A stretch of 64,000 bases of DNA from Nipponacmea schrenckii (Eukaryota > Mollusca > Gastropoda > Lottiidae): the NCBI GenBank assembly GCA_030562195.1, contig JAUJPP010000007.1, positions 15,683,769 to 15,747,768 of the forward strand. The letters are read 5' to 3'. Both the position numbers and the translations under genes were made by a program. Under the pieces are notes generated by a model. It had not been told where the DNA came from, did no database searches, and saw nothing but the letters and a program-made list of their open reading frames with translations. Shown in pieces: positions 36,101-46,333 of the stretch. Within the stretch, counting starts at the first letter, position 1. Every line of letters begins with the position of its first letter.

Positions 36101-39100
36101 AAAATGAGTATAATATGCGATTAAAATGTGTACAATTACAAACAAAAAATGCACAATTATAAACAAAATTTGTACAATTGGCAATTCAAATTTGTACAAT
36201 TTGCAATCAAAATTTGTTTTGATTACACTGGGTACTTCCACAATCTACGATGAATCTTGGTTCAGTTTACAATCAAAATTTTTACAGTTACAATATTGGT
36301 ACAGTTACAAAATTGGTACAGATTATTACTAAAACTGTTAACAACAAAAATTGGTACGAATTAGTATCACAATTGGAAATAGCTTATAATGGAAATTGCA
36401 TATTGTTTACAAATAATTGGTTCAATTAAAAATTAATTTAACATCAAATTCAATTATTCATTTCTTTAGAGACTGATAGCAATCTAGCAGAAAATGGTTT
36501 TGAAATTTGTTTTTTGTTTTTCAAATTTTTCTATTATGTGTATTTTTGTGCAATATTATGTCTTATACATTTTTGTGCAATATTATGTCACCAAAATCAT
36601 GTTTTGTTATTGTACTGATATTTGTAAGTCAATCTGAAATATAATTAAACTCATCTTTTATTGAACAACAATCGTTAATGGTAGATATTATACAAGTCAG
36701 CTGTTATTATATAGAACTTAACACACGAGTTTAAAATCCTCCTGCTCACCTTCAAAGCTTTAAATTATAAGGCACCCGTATACATCACAGCTCTACTAAT
36801 CCCATACCAACCTGTCAAGAATTTACGCTCCTCTGACAAGAAACTATTGACCAATCCACCCGTTAATTTAGAAATATCAAAACGTTGTTTTTCATATTCT
36901 GCTCCTCATCTCTGGAACTCTCTCCCGCAATACATTGAATCAATTAGTGTTATTAAAACCCAACTCGAATCCCATTCATCTTCCTGCTTGATAACGACAA
37001 GAGGACACTTGTTGAAACGTCGCAGAATGATTAAACCCAGTCATTGTTATTCCAGAAAACTTAGTTATTATTATCAAATCCCACCTCTTTAAGAACGCTT
37101 TCCACTGTTATAAATTTGTCCAGCGCAATAAAAACTGAGTAAATTTTAGAAATTATTATCATTAAAGATTATTATTAATACGTCTTCAGAAACGAACGTC
37201 TTGGAGCGAATCCAATATTTTCGAAAATAAGGGGTTTATAAAAATGGGGTTATATTTTTTTCTAAGACAAGTTAGAATTTGGATATGATTCATCATTCAA
37301 TCCATATTGATGAAACAATCGTAGATAGACTGAAAATTTATTGGTAGGCTTATCTTGCTTTGAATCCCTTATACATCTAAAAAAAAATTGCCGATTGTAT
37401 TTCTGTAATGGGTTGAGCGTATAAGTTTAAACTGTTTTTGTAATGGATTGAGTATATAGATGTATATCTAGATATTAAAGTTTAAACTGTTTTCCATTGC
37501 AGACACAATCGATCCAGGAATATCAGTGCTTTGAGAAGTGTAAGGCCTTTTACTTCTTTGTTTTCCTTCTTACTAGCAACTAACCATGACGGCGACAGTG
37601 GGGGTACAGGGCATTGGCTATTGTTGTTTATATAGCCGTCGCGTCTATCTGTCCTACCACCAATGTTGTGGACACGATAGAGAACTGATTTCTTGATGGA
37701 TTTTGACTTAATTTAATGTGAGTGTTTGTAATAACCCTATGATAAGCCCTGTTGAAAATCAAACAAATCCAAAAAATATTGATTTCAGTTATTGCATCTA
37801 TTCTTGAATTTATTTTGGATACATTTGAGAGCTGAATTATTGATGGATTTTGATAAAATTTGATGTGAGTGTTCCTTATCACCCAAGGATGAACTCTTTC
37901 AAATTTTTCATTCATCGATAACTCTTGTCACTTCACGGACAAATGGTTGCCATTATAAATGTGGACGTATAACGATGGCCATCACTATTTTTTACTCTTG
38001 TAAGTTTAAGTACAGCACTTTTATTGAAACTTAAAGTAGTCTGAATTTCTTTATGTTCACACTTGCTGTTTAGAATAGAACACTCATAAAAACTTTCACT
38101 CATGTTTATTAACCAGATACTAACTTTATGTTTAATACACACTTATTGTCTGGGCAACGTTCAAAGTTTTGTTCGAAAATTCTTTGCATAATTTTTATGA
38201 GAATTGAAAAATCAGCATCAAAATAGTACTGTTAGTCGTATATAGGAAGGAAGGTGAAAGAAAACTCATATCTGTCTGAGAAGTAATATTCTTGGGATCA
38301 CGTGTGATGTTAAAATTCGTTGGTGTGATGATCCGGATCTCAGATCGATAGCCTACTAGCTACGATCTTTTTCTTCATTTACACTTGTTCGTAAATGTGC
38401 AACGGTCGTAAGTTTTGTGAAACCGGCCCCCGCTCGGTCCGCTATAGGATTTAAATCTAAATGTTTTTTGTTTTTTTTTTTATTTAGAGGAGTAGATCGG
38501 AAAGTGTCAAGTTACCGAGATTAAGTGCAAAGTCAAAAAACGTTATAACAGGTAAGACTCATGGCTCGAAACTCGATATGAAGGGGAAGTTGAATTGAAA
38601 GTCGACATTTTAATAGGGAAATACCCGTAGACATATTGATTTTCCAGCTGAAAGAGCTCAATTCAGTTTATTTTCAACATATCAGAATTGAAAATCTTTT
38701 TTTTTATGACGTCTCTGGTAGAGGGAATGTTGAATTCCCTGGATGTGATAAAAGTCTAAGGGCAATGTACGTTTTGGCTCAGAATGTAGGAGAACTAGGC
38801 GTCGGAATTTCATAATAAAAAGTAATATGTATGGCTTTCAGCGGACATGTGAAATATTAACATGACTGTATCTCTATGTATAGGCCTATGCCTATAACAA
38901 CCAACATTAGTAGTAATAAGTAGCCTTTGAATGCGTCATATCCCGAATACCGGTAACGAGAACAATGCTTTTACACCGAGTGCTTTGATTTGATTCAACA
39001 ATATTATTAATCATAATTACGTGATTTCCTTCGCTTGCATTAAGACGACTTCAAGGAAGTATGACAAGTGGGATATGGTTCTGACTTATACAAAGACGTC

Positions 39101-40098
39101 ATTTGGACGTTTGTTCCAAATTCATCGATCAGATTCGAACTTTAATATCATAGAAATATGCCTTAACAGGATGTAATCATACCATCAAAACAAGGACTTA
39201 ATGGCCTTTACAGTTTCGGTTACCGTTTCCTGCTTGTTTATTCAAGTCTGACTTACATTAAAACTACGAAACAGCATTATCTACCAAAACGTAATAGATA
39301 AGCTCAAAAGATCTTTAGAAGCAGTGTTTATTGCATTCGAATAATTTCAGATAGTAACACGATCGGGATGATTACGCCTCAAGATATACCAAGCAATAAC
39401 AGTAACCCTCAGGTCAGCGGTAATTATCTTATGATCTGGTAGAATTAATTGCATGTAGAACGAAATACTGTCCCCGTATCCTCGAAACAATCTTAGAGCT
39501 AGGATTTCTCAGAAACCATGTTTGAAGATAAGACCATTGACCCATCGCTGAGACCTACATCGAGGTGGATTTTGTCTGGAAAGCGGGGTAATCTATACCG
39601 ATCTTTAACGCGAACAAACTGGTACGAAACATGCCTCTGTCAGTCTGTACCAAACATTCCTCTGTCTGATTTCAGAATATAGGTTTTACTAGAAAAGCAT
39701 CCGAAACGCCAAGTATCACGGTTGTAGGAACCCAAAACTTAGTAGATAAACAGAATGATGAGATCCAGGCAGAAATGTCGGGGGAACCTCATTTCGTTGC
39801 TGTAGATGGTGGCGACCAAGAGAACACTGCTGTTGATCAAGTATCCGAAGATGATACAAAATTGAGACAAGAAAGAGACGTTGGTGTTGATCAACCTTCA
39901 AATGAATGTAATCACCCCGGTGTTGATTGTGCTAATAATATTGATAACCAAATAACGCAGAGCATAGAAATAGACACAACACACAGCATTGGCGATCCAA
40001 AGTTAAACCAATATGACGAAGACACCGAAGTAGCTTTACAGTTTTATGAAGAAATAGAAGATGGAGATGACAATGTCGTTGATAATGCCGACAGATGA
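30105..40098 (+). CDS. Ten-exon gene of unrecognised family (predicted 579 aa)
   Basis: Exons: 30105-30132, 31011-31204, 32105-32166, 33559-33673, 34093-34227, 34916-35073, 35238-35736, 38488-38551, 39351-39412 and 39676-40098. All junctions are AG/GT and the phases join with no stop (1740 bases). The product starts MSKPFKSDLA. A basic Lys/Arg-rich N-terminal part (exon 2, e.g. TIVRGKVNKRPAFSLGKVKG) comes first. A middle part follows with conserved-looking aromatic and Trp positions (YVRNPECYQRNPEFF, VVWNRSHQALRLDKEW). A likely helix or coiled coil is in exon 6 (TQHLRELSLARQELRNELQE), and the tail is acidic (exon 10). There is no signal peptide or membrane segment, so a cytosolic, cytoskeletal or nuclear protein is likely. 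I do not recognise the family. Exon 7 can also read past its donor (CCG|GTGAGA) to TGA at 35860-35862, giving a shorter form. Confidence 0.68.
31705..32045 (-). mobile_element. TTAA MITE, minus orientation, in intron 2 of the ten-exon gene
   Basis: The ends are TTAAAGGTACAATAGGTCTT and ...CATGCTAAGACGCATTATCC. The body is the reverse complement of the 19090 copy, including GAAAAACGCTTAATAAATTG / GATTAAGCGTTTTT in the middle. It ends about 60 bases upstream of the exon 3 acceptor. The right TTAA is eroded. Confidence 0.75.
34538..34560. repeat. Poly-C then poly-A tract in an intron
   Basis: A run of about 13 C followed directly by about 10 A, inside the intron between exons 5 and 6. An almost identical C-run/A-run junction lies at 40659-40680. 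Confidence 0.7.
35851..36018 (+). terminator. Candidate alternative 3' end of the ten-exon gene
   Basis: AATAAA at 35851-35856 overlaps the last codons of the read-through frame that stops at 35862; a second AATAAA is at 36013-36018. Together they would allow a short isoform ending in exon 7 if the donor at 35737 is not used. Confidence 0.4.
36040..36320. repeat. Degenerate tandem repeat of about 20-22 bp
   Basis: Repeated AAATTTGTACAATTTGCAAT-like units (ACAATT with GTACA/GCAAT/AACAAA variants) in the long intron 7. The open frame through it is a repeat artefact. Confidence 0.6.
36728..37092 (+). pseudogene. C-terminal fragment of a non-LTR retrotransposon (LINE) reverse transcriptase
   Basis: The frame encodes FKILLLTFKALNYKAPVY, then LLIPYQPVKNLRSSDKKLL and RCFSYSAPHLWNSLPQYI. 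This is the typical extreme C-terminus of LINE ORF2 proteins of the Jockey/CR1/RTE type, in which an A-P-x-L-W-N-S-L-P motif is nearly invariant. It is 5'-truncated, as LINE insertions usually are, with no RT palm motif present. It sits in sense orientation in the long intron between exons 7 and 8 of the ten-exon gene. A single frame remains open to the stop at 37092. Confidence 0.85.
37690..37905. repeat. Two-copy degenerate direct repeat, about 149-bp offset
   Basis: TTGATGGATTTTGACTTAAT...ATGTGAGTGTT at about 37692 recurs as TTGATGGATTTTGATAAAAT...ATGTGAGTGTT at about 37841. It lies within intron 7, is non-coding and of unknown origin. Confidence 0.55.
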
Positions 40099-40256
40099 AT
40101 TATAGAAGTCGACCCCACAGCTGATAGTATTGAAATGTTCAATACATGATTTCAAAATATTTCCATTCCATGCTTTGCCGATCGTATCGAGCCAGCTTTC
40201 TTATGATACGAACGTCTGCATCCGACTGTTTTATGATATTACTGGTTATTAAGATT
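40099..40256 (+). other. 3' UTR of the ten-exon gene (start)
   Basis: Sequence directly after the TGA at 40096-40098. The nearest AATAAA is at 40465-40470, inside the following repeat region, so the transcript may end there. Confidence 0.35.
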
Positions 40257-40575
40257 TTGTCAAAGATGTCTTATTATATAATTGTGGTAATGGGCAATTC
40301 TGTATAAAGTTGTCTTTTGTAATGATAGTTGTTATTGACATTTCGGTATGAAAATGTGTTATTATATACTAGTAACTGTTGGGCATAAACAGTATTGTTT
40401 AAAGTTGTCTTATGATTCAATAATTATCACAAACAATTCTGTATGAAGGTATCTTATATACATTAATAAATATCACAAGCAATTCTGTATAAAACTGTAT
40501 TTTAGAAAATAATTATCACAAACAATCCTGTATAAAGTTGCCTTATATATAATAATTATCACAAAAAATTCTAAA
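40257..40575. repeat. Degenerate satellite related to the 49.5-51.2 kb arrays
   Basis: About seven diverged units of CAATTCTGTATAAAGTTGTC + TTATATATAATAATTATCAC. The core CAATTCTGTATAAAG.TGTCTTAT is the same as in the 107-bp array at 49525-50335, but this copy is much more diverged and AT-shifted. Confidence 0.75.
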
Positions 40576-42011
40576 TATGACTACAGTGGGCTTCCGAAAG
40601 AAAGATTTGATTCAATTCCCTAATAATGAAAAAATTCACTCATACTGAAAAAAAAAATCCCCCCCCCCCCCAAAAAAAAAGAAGAAAATGAAACTTGCTT
40701 GTTAGATATTGTGTCAAACTTAAGATAAGAGCGAATGTAGATGGCAAAACCCTTAACTTCCGAAACTACTTTATCAAGCCACAAGAACTAATGCTTTGAT
40801 GCTAGTGAAAAGTATTAGCTAAGGTTACATTTTGAGGATCCAGTGCATGTGAACCCTGTTTGGGAAGCACTGGTATAAGGGGTTTAAAACAGGTTTTCAA
40901 ATACGATGGCGAAAAACTTGAAAAAAATGAAAGAATTATTATACAAAGTTAAATGCATAAAGATATTATTGCATATATTAACTGATACAGTTGAATCAAT
41001 TACCTTAATAATTTAATTAATTTACATTTCATTTCAATAAAAGTTAATATGTTTGTCAAGTTTGTTAGATATTTAAATTGACGACGACAAAAATCACAAG
41101 ATTGACCTTGGTTTTCTCTTCTGGTCTATGCCATTGAATACATTCCAAGTAGTCGGTTTGAAATTATAGTCAAATCAAGAGCGTTTGATTTGTCAATTAC
41201 CTAACCGTACCAACTGTAAATATTGCACATCTTGACTCTTGAACTGTTTAGGGTAAGTTTAGACTATATTTGATATCAATCTTTCTGCACCCTCATTGCC
41301 GATAGTTGGCTTAATGTTTCATCGGACTAATAAGACGTTTGGTCAAACAAATGGTGCACCTTTTTTCAACTGAGTTTTATAATGTAATAACACGGCGATT
41401 ATCAATCTGTTTTCTTTCAGTTTGAAGACCCAAGATCATTTGTATTACTTGCATCCCTTATAAATCCTCAATAACTCATAATTTCTTCTAGGTTTTCTGG
41501 TAATCTTTTTCGTTTCGAATAATATATATATAGCCTTATTAATAAAACGATACGCTACATCTCAAATTTAACCAGTTGTCAAAACAACGCCTAAAACACC
41601 CTATAATAACATAATAACATGTATTGCATACGAGGTCAAATAGTCATTCTATAACATCTTTCAATATGATCTGATACACCAAATAATAGACCTATTATAC
41701 CATATTACCATATTAATCCAACTTGGTTTCATACATTGAGTCATTGAGGAAGAAATAAGTTGAGATGTCTTTTTAGTTAAAATATTAGTCTTGACGTTGA
41801 GTTACTGCTGAATGTGTATCTTAGACATATGAAATGAATATATGTGAAATAAAAGTGAATATGATGGTGAAATTATTTTTTTTAGTGCCGTTATAAGGAA
41901 ATAATTTATCGTAACTTTTAATTTTTGCGGAGTAAAGTGAAAGCAAACTTTGACAAAAAGTTGTGAGTAGAGTTAAAACTTTAAGACGACGATTAGATTA
42001 AAAATCATATA
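40576..42011. other. 5' flank of the intact Toll-like receptor gene
   Basis: It contains a poly-C/poly-A tract at 40659-40680. From about 41740 the sequence is recognisably homologous, inverted, to the flank upstream of the second receptor copy (AAGTTGAGAT...TTTAGTTAAAA and GTTGAGTTACTGCT at 41755-41815 against 55560-55480). The duplication therefore includes upstream DNA. No TATA box was assigned. Confidence 0.5.
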
Positions 42012-44291
42012 ATGCATGCCTTTGTGATCGGATTTGTATCTGCATTCATTGTATTTAGAGTAAACGTATCTACTGTGCAATCGAATGTGAACGATATCGA
42101 GGGTTCAAATGACGAAAAATACGATGTTTCAAACGGAGTTGGATATGATGTATCCAAAGTCAACGAAAATGTACATGTACCAATGGCAAATGACTATAAA
42201 GACAATAAGGCGATGCTGCGCTCATCAGAGGAATACCACAAGGCAGAACTAAAAGTACCATGTGTGAACATCACCAAGAATCAAACTGTGTGTCTCTGTT
42301 CGTTAGATGGAACATTTACAAACTGTTCGAGACGAAACCTTACTTTCTTACCCAGAGTTCCACTGAAAACTACAACATTGAATATGAGCGGAAACAGTTT
42401 AAAAACTTTAGATCAAGATAGTATACGTAATTTATCTCCATTATTTAACAGTTTAAAAAGTTTAGATGTTTCTAATAACCAGATCTCATATATAGAAAAC
42501 GGTGTACTGTCAAATTTTACAGTTTTAAAATCTCTTAATGTCAGTGTTAATCACATCTCTAATATAGCCATTCTAAATCTAACAAGTGGAATTTCAACCC
42601 AGTTGAAACATTTGATATTAGAAGGGTTGAAGCTGAATACATTTCCTTATAAATCTATGCCACATTTAGATAATACAAGCCTGTCAACTTTATCTGTTAA
42701 AAATAACAGTATCAAGGATGTCAACACAACAGAGGTTTTTCAATCTGTGAACAAGTTGAAATATTTTGACCTTTCTTTTAATTCTATTAGAACAATTAAT
42801 GTTGGATTCTCTAATAGTTTGAAAAGTTTGAGTTTATCATCGAACGAGTTAACTGTGATCCCGCACTGCTGTAAGAATGGGACTAAATTTCCGAATTTAT
42901 CTTGGCTATTTCTTGACGACAACTGTATACGCAATTTAGATACCGATCGCTTAGACTGTTTGGATAAACTGAAATTGTTAAATATTTCAGCAACGAAGAT
43001 CCATAGAATTCCAACTAATGCTTTTTCTAGGTTTAAATCCTTACAGAGATTTACTTTAGAGTATACGGGAGGTTTACGCCATATAGAGAAATATGCATTT
43101 AATAGTTCTACCCTTAAAAGGGTATATATTCGTTTCAACGAATTGAAATTCACTCCCGAACAAGTTGATACAAAAACGATCCTGAAATTGTGCGAAGGGC
43201 TTCAGAAGCTAGATTTTTCAGGTAACTATATGGCAATGTTAACTCACAACCACTGGAATTATCTGTTACAAAATGTTACTGGCCTCATATATCTCGATAT
43301 AGGTTACAGTGGAATTAACTATTTACCTGAAGCAATTCCTCGATATTTAAAAAAGCTGAAAACTCTTCATGTTGTTAATACCTGGATTAAGACTATTCCA
43401 AAAGACTATTTTAGCCCATTGAAAAAATTAAGAGTGCTATTTTTAGATGGTAACAAATTAACTTCCATTAAGGAGCAGGATTTTCCACCAAGTTTTACTA
43501 ATCATTTAGAGTACATCAATGTTGCCTATAACCCATTTTTTTGTAATTGTGACTTACTTTGGTTTATTGAATTTACTAGCAAAACTTCTAAAAAAATTGC
43601 AAAATTTCCAGAACGCTATACGTGTTCCAATTTTATAGGAAATGTTCAAATAAACAGTATTAATATTACCAGGAAATCATGTCTGTTGACCAAGGACACC
43701 GCTAAAACTATTCAATGCACCTCTATTGCGACGTTTTTCTTAATGTTAATTATGTCGGTTGTGTACCGGTATCGTTGGCGACTACGTTACATGATTTATG
43801 TTTTGAAATTTCACCGACGTAAGGTTTCCAAAAATAGAGAAACCACCTTTACACACGACGTTTATATTAGTTCGGCTGATGCTAATTTCAATACGGTTTA
43901 TTACCAAATCGTCATGGAGCTTGAAGATAAGGGACTTAAAGTTAATTTTCCACACCGAGACGGTATGCCAGGAACTTATGTTTTAGGACACTGTTTGGAT
44001 AAAATAGATAATAGCAAATATGTTATTTTATGTTTATCAAATGCTTACGCTCATGATAATATTTGTGAATTTGAAGCCCATATGGCATTAGAAAGATCTT
44101 TTATTGAATATGGTGACAGCAGTGCCCTTATTGTGATCGTTTTAGAAGAAATTTGTTATCTGAATGTTACCAAGATCATACATAAATTAACTCGAACGGA
44201 CGATTATCTCATATGGGACGAAAATCACAGATCCGACAACCTCTTTTGGAGACAGCTTGGTGAAAGAATGGAAATACCTGACTGTTATTGA
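42012..44291 (+). CDS. Toll-like receptor, intact single-exon copy
   Basis: A 759-residue type I receptor. Residues 1-24 are a signal peptide. Then come a short acidic spacer with YDVS motifs, an N-terminal cap (CVNITKNQTVCLCSL...NCSRRNLTFLP), and leucine-rich repeats from about residue 120 to 500 (e.g. LKSLDVSNNQISYIENGVLS). A C-terminal cap (NPFFCNCDLLWFIEF) is followed by a membrane span near 570-590 and a TIR domain from about 614 to 755. TIR box 1 is HDVYISSA, box 2 is in FPHRDGMPGT, and box 3 carries the FW. A single juxtamembrane cysteine cap makes it a single-cysteine-cluster TLR. It is slightly short for the class. It is expected to act as a surface or endosomal pattern receptor signalling through TIR adaptors; the ligand is unknown. 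The ATG at 42012 leads straight into the signal peptide. Confidence 0.93.
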   Translation: MHAFVIGFVSAFIVFRVNVSTVQSNVNDIEGSNDEKYDVSNGVGYDVSKVNENVHVPMANDYKDNKAMLRSSEEYHKAELKVPCVNITKNQTVCLCSLDGTFTNCSRRNLTFLPRVPLKTTTLNMSGNSLKTLDQDSIRNLSPLFNSLKSLDVSNNQISYIENGVLSNFTVLKSLNVSVNHISNIAILNLTSGISTQLKHLILEGLKLNTFPYKSMPHLDNTSLSTLSVKNNSIKDVNTTEVFQSVNKLKYFDLSFNSIRTINVGFSNSLKSLSLSSNELTVIPHCCKNGTKFPNLSWLFLDDNCIRNLDTDRLDCLDKLKLLNISATKIHRIPTNAFSRFKSLQRFTLEYTGGLRHIEKYAFNSSTLKRVYIRFNELKFTPEQVDTKTILKLCEGLQKLDFSGNYMAMLTHNHWNYLLQNVTGLIYLDIGYSGINYLPEAIPRYLKKLKTLHVVNTWIKTIPKDYFSPLKKLRVLFLDGNKLTSIKEQDFPPSFTNHLEYINVAYNPFFCNCDLLWFIEFTSKTSKKIAKFPERYTCSNFIGNVQINSINITRKSCLLTKDTAKTIQCTSIATFFLMLIMSVVYRYRWRLRYMIYVLKFHRRKVSKNRETTFTHDVYISSADANFNTVYYQIVMELEDKGLKVNFPHRDGMPGTYVLGHCLDKIDNSKYVILCLSNAYAHDNICEFEAHMALERSFIEYGDSSALIVIVLEEICYLNVTKIIHKLTRTDDYLIWDENHRSDNLFWRQLGERMEIPDCY

Positions 44292-44636
44292 CACATATTA
44301 TGTTTTACCGGCTATCTATATTCAGGATTGAATGACTTGAGTTAGTTAAAGATAAGGTTATTAGAAGTTGATCTTTGTTTGTGTACAATATTTATAACAT
44401 TACACTGTATCAAAGTGTACTTAGATTTCTTTTAAAATATTTAAATCATTTGCTAGCTTCTCTTTTAAACGCTAAGTTTAAAATATAAATGAAAAGGCAA
44501 GGAAGATCATTTTCCACGGTTGCTTGTTTTAGAAAAGAAAGAAAAAAAAAAAAATTTAAATCCATACAATCAAGTAGATATATCAGATGACCAAGGTTTT
44601 ATTGGTTAATCGATTTCCATGCTTTGTTTTCTTATT
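44292..44636. other. 3' flank of the intact Toll-like receptor
   Basis: Partly homologous to the inverted flank of the second copy (GGATTGAATGACTTGA near 44326 against its counterpart near 52770). No canonical polyadenylation signal was seen. Poly-A and poly-T stretches precede the next repeat. Confidence 0.45.
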
Positions 44637-44732
44637 GCAGTGCGTTCTTCGAACGCACTGCTTTGTTTTCGAAATGTTTTTTTTGCAGTGCGTTCATCGA
44701 ACGCACTGCTTTGTTTTCGAAATGTTTTTTTT
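44637..44732. repeat. Two 48-bp direct repeats, each carrying an 11-bp-stem hairpin
   Basis: GCAGTGCGTTC (3-base loop) GAACGCACTGC occurs at 44637-44661 and again at 44685-44709. Each copy is followed by TTTGTTTTCGAAATG and a T run. They abut the poly-T end of the 1.6-kb repeat and probably belong to the edge of a mobile element. Confidence 0.85.
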
Positions 44733-46333
44733 TTTTTTTTTTTTTTTTCGAATTTCACATTCGATTTTTCTCTTAGAAGGCAACATGCTACAAACTACCT
44801 GTTGCTGTCTGCCATTCAAACTGTGGGACTACTATTTGTTAAATGTAAAATGACGTCATTCAGAGTGACCGGAAACGAGCTGTGGGCAATGGCTTCGTTT
44901 TGGTTTTTGCTATTTATTACCTCTATTTTTTAACTGATTTTGACAGAACTACTTTTGCTAGCTTCTTTTAACTGCTAGCTACATAACTGCATTTTTAAAC
45001 TGCTAATTTCATTACTTTTGTAGCTGACTTTTTTAATTTCAATTTTTGCGTTTTTTTCAACTTCTACAATTTTATTTACATCCACCCGAAAACTTACAGG
45101 TAGATAGACATTGTTAATGCGCTCAAAAATAATTTTATATATTTTCGACATCACTTCCGGTTTTGAAATTATTCGCTTGTAAATTTTAAAAACCTAACTT
45201 CCGGAATTCTTAAGATATTTCAAAAATTCGTTTTGCAACATGCTACAAATAGTCATACAAAAAAACGAAGATGAAAAAATCCGGACCGGAAGCAAAAGAT
45301 TGGCCGCCATATTGAAATGTTAAACTTTTGTAAAATTCAAAATGGGGCCTCAGGGGATAAAGAAATTTCCGTTAGTTTTTCATATCTTATGACTAGAGTC
45401 GATTGCGCAATAATATTTGGGAGCCGATTTTTGAATTTTGATTTTGATTTTCTTTTATTTCCATTTTAATTTTTTTGGTAATGACCAAAACTTCAAAGGC
45501 CCGTATTTCGTGACCTTGACCTTTGGTGACCTTGTGACCTGAACACGAGTTATTGCCCTTGATGATATCTATTCAATGATATATTCATATGTGTTGTCCG
45601 ATATCTACTTCCGGTTTTATAACCGATTGAAATTTGTGATTTTTATTTTTAAAGAGCTCTGTCACGTGAACTAATTTATAAATAACAAAAATTCATATTG
45701 AATCTTATTACAGTTTATCTGCCCTTTGTAACGATATATAAATTCACAGATTTCCACCAAAAATGCGCTTTTTAGGATTTGAGAATTTTGTGTTTCTTCT
45801 CTACTAACTGTGCGTAATTTTCTTTAAATCGAAATGGGGCCTCTGGAGATACTCCGATTCGTGTAATTTTGATGTCTATAGAATGTAATATCGATTTCTG
45901 AATCATATTTGGAAACCGATTTTTGAATTTTGATTTTGATTTTGATATTTACCTGATAGTAATATATAAAAACTTCGAATGGTCGTATATTGTAACCTTG
46001 AAATTTGGTGACCTTGTGAGCTGCACAAATGTGATAGCTCTCGAAAAGATCTATCCATTGATATATTATATTTTTATGTACGATGTATACTTTCCGTTTT
46101 ATCACCATTTGAAAATTGCGAATTTCATTGTTAAAAACTGTTTGTTGAATTATGCGTTTGGGCGATCTACATGACACGAGTTTCAGCGAAACCAATTATG
46201 CTTTGAAATATAACGACTTTTACTCTGTAAAATAATGTTAGTGTTCTACAGATACTTTGTGGGGTAGTTTTAAAGCGTATATCAAAACTGCTACGCACTG
46301 CGTCAGAACCTCGCGAAGCCTGGGGATCTAGTT
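44733..46333 (-). mobile_element. 1.6-kb poly-A-tailed repeat, copy A
   Basis: Read on the minus strand it starts AACTAGATCCCCAGGCTTCG and ends GAATGTGAAATTCG followed by an A run, so it looks like a retroposed unit. It is nearly identical to copy B at 46334-47932 at a constant offset of about 1596. Inside are ACTTCCGG motifs (45153, 45197, 45607) and a GACCTTGACCTTTGGTGACC block. No reverse transcriptase or transposase is encoded. The short open frames shared by both copies follow simple TTTTGATTTTGATTTTG sequence. Confidence 0.75.

Noticed and set aside
36847..37092. Independent host gene
   Set aside because: The frame continues upstream without a start and is the C-terminus of a LINE reverse transcriptase.
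37503..37539. Candidate exon with a GCAG acceptor and GTAAGG donor in intron 7
   Set aside because: Its phase does not fit the exon 7 donor at 35737 and would bring a stop at the start of the exon at 38488.
37628..37915. 95-codon minus-strand frame
   Set aside because: It spans a two-copy degenerate repeat in an intron and encodes no recognisable domain.
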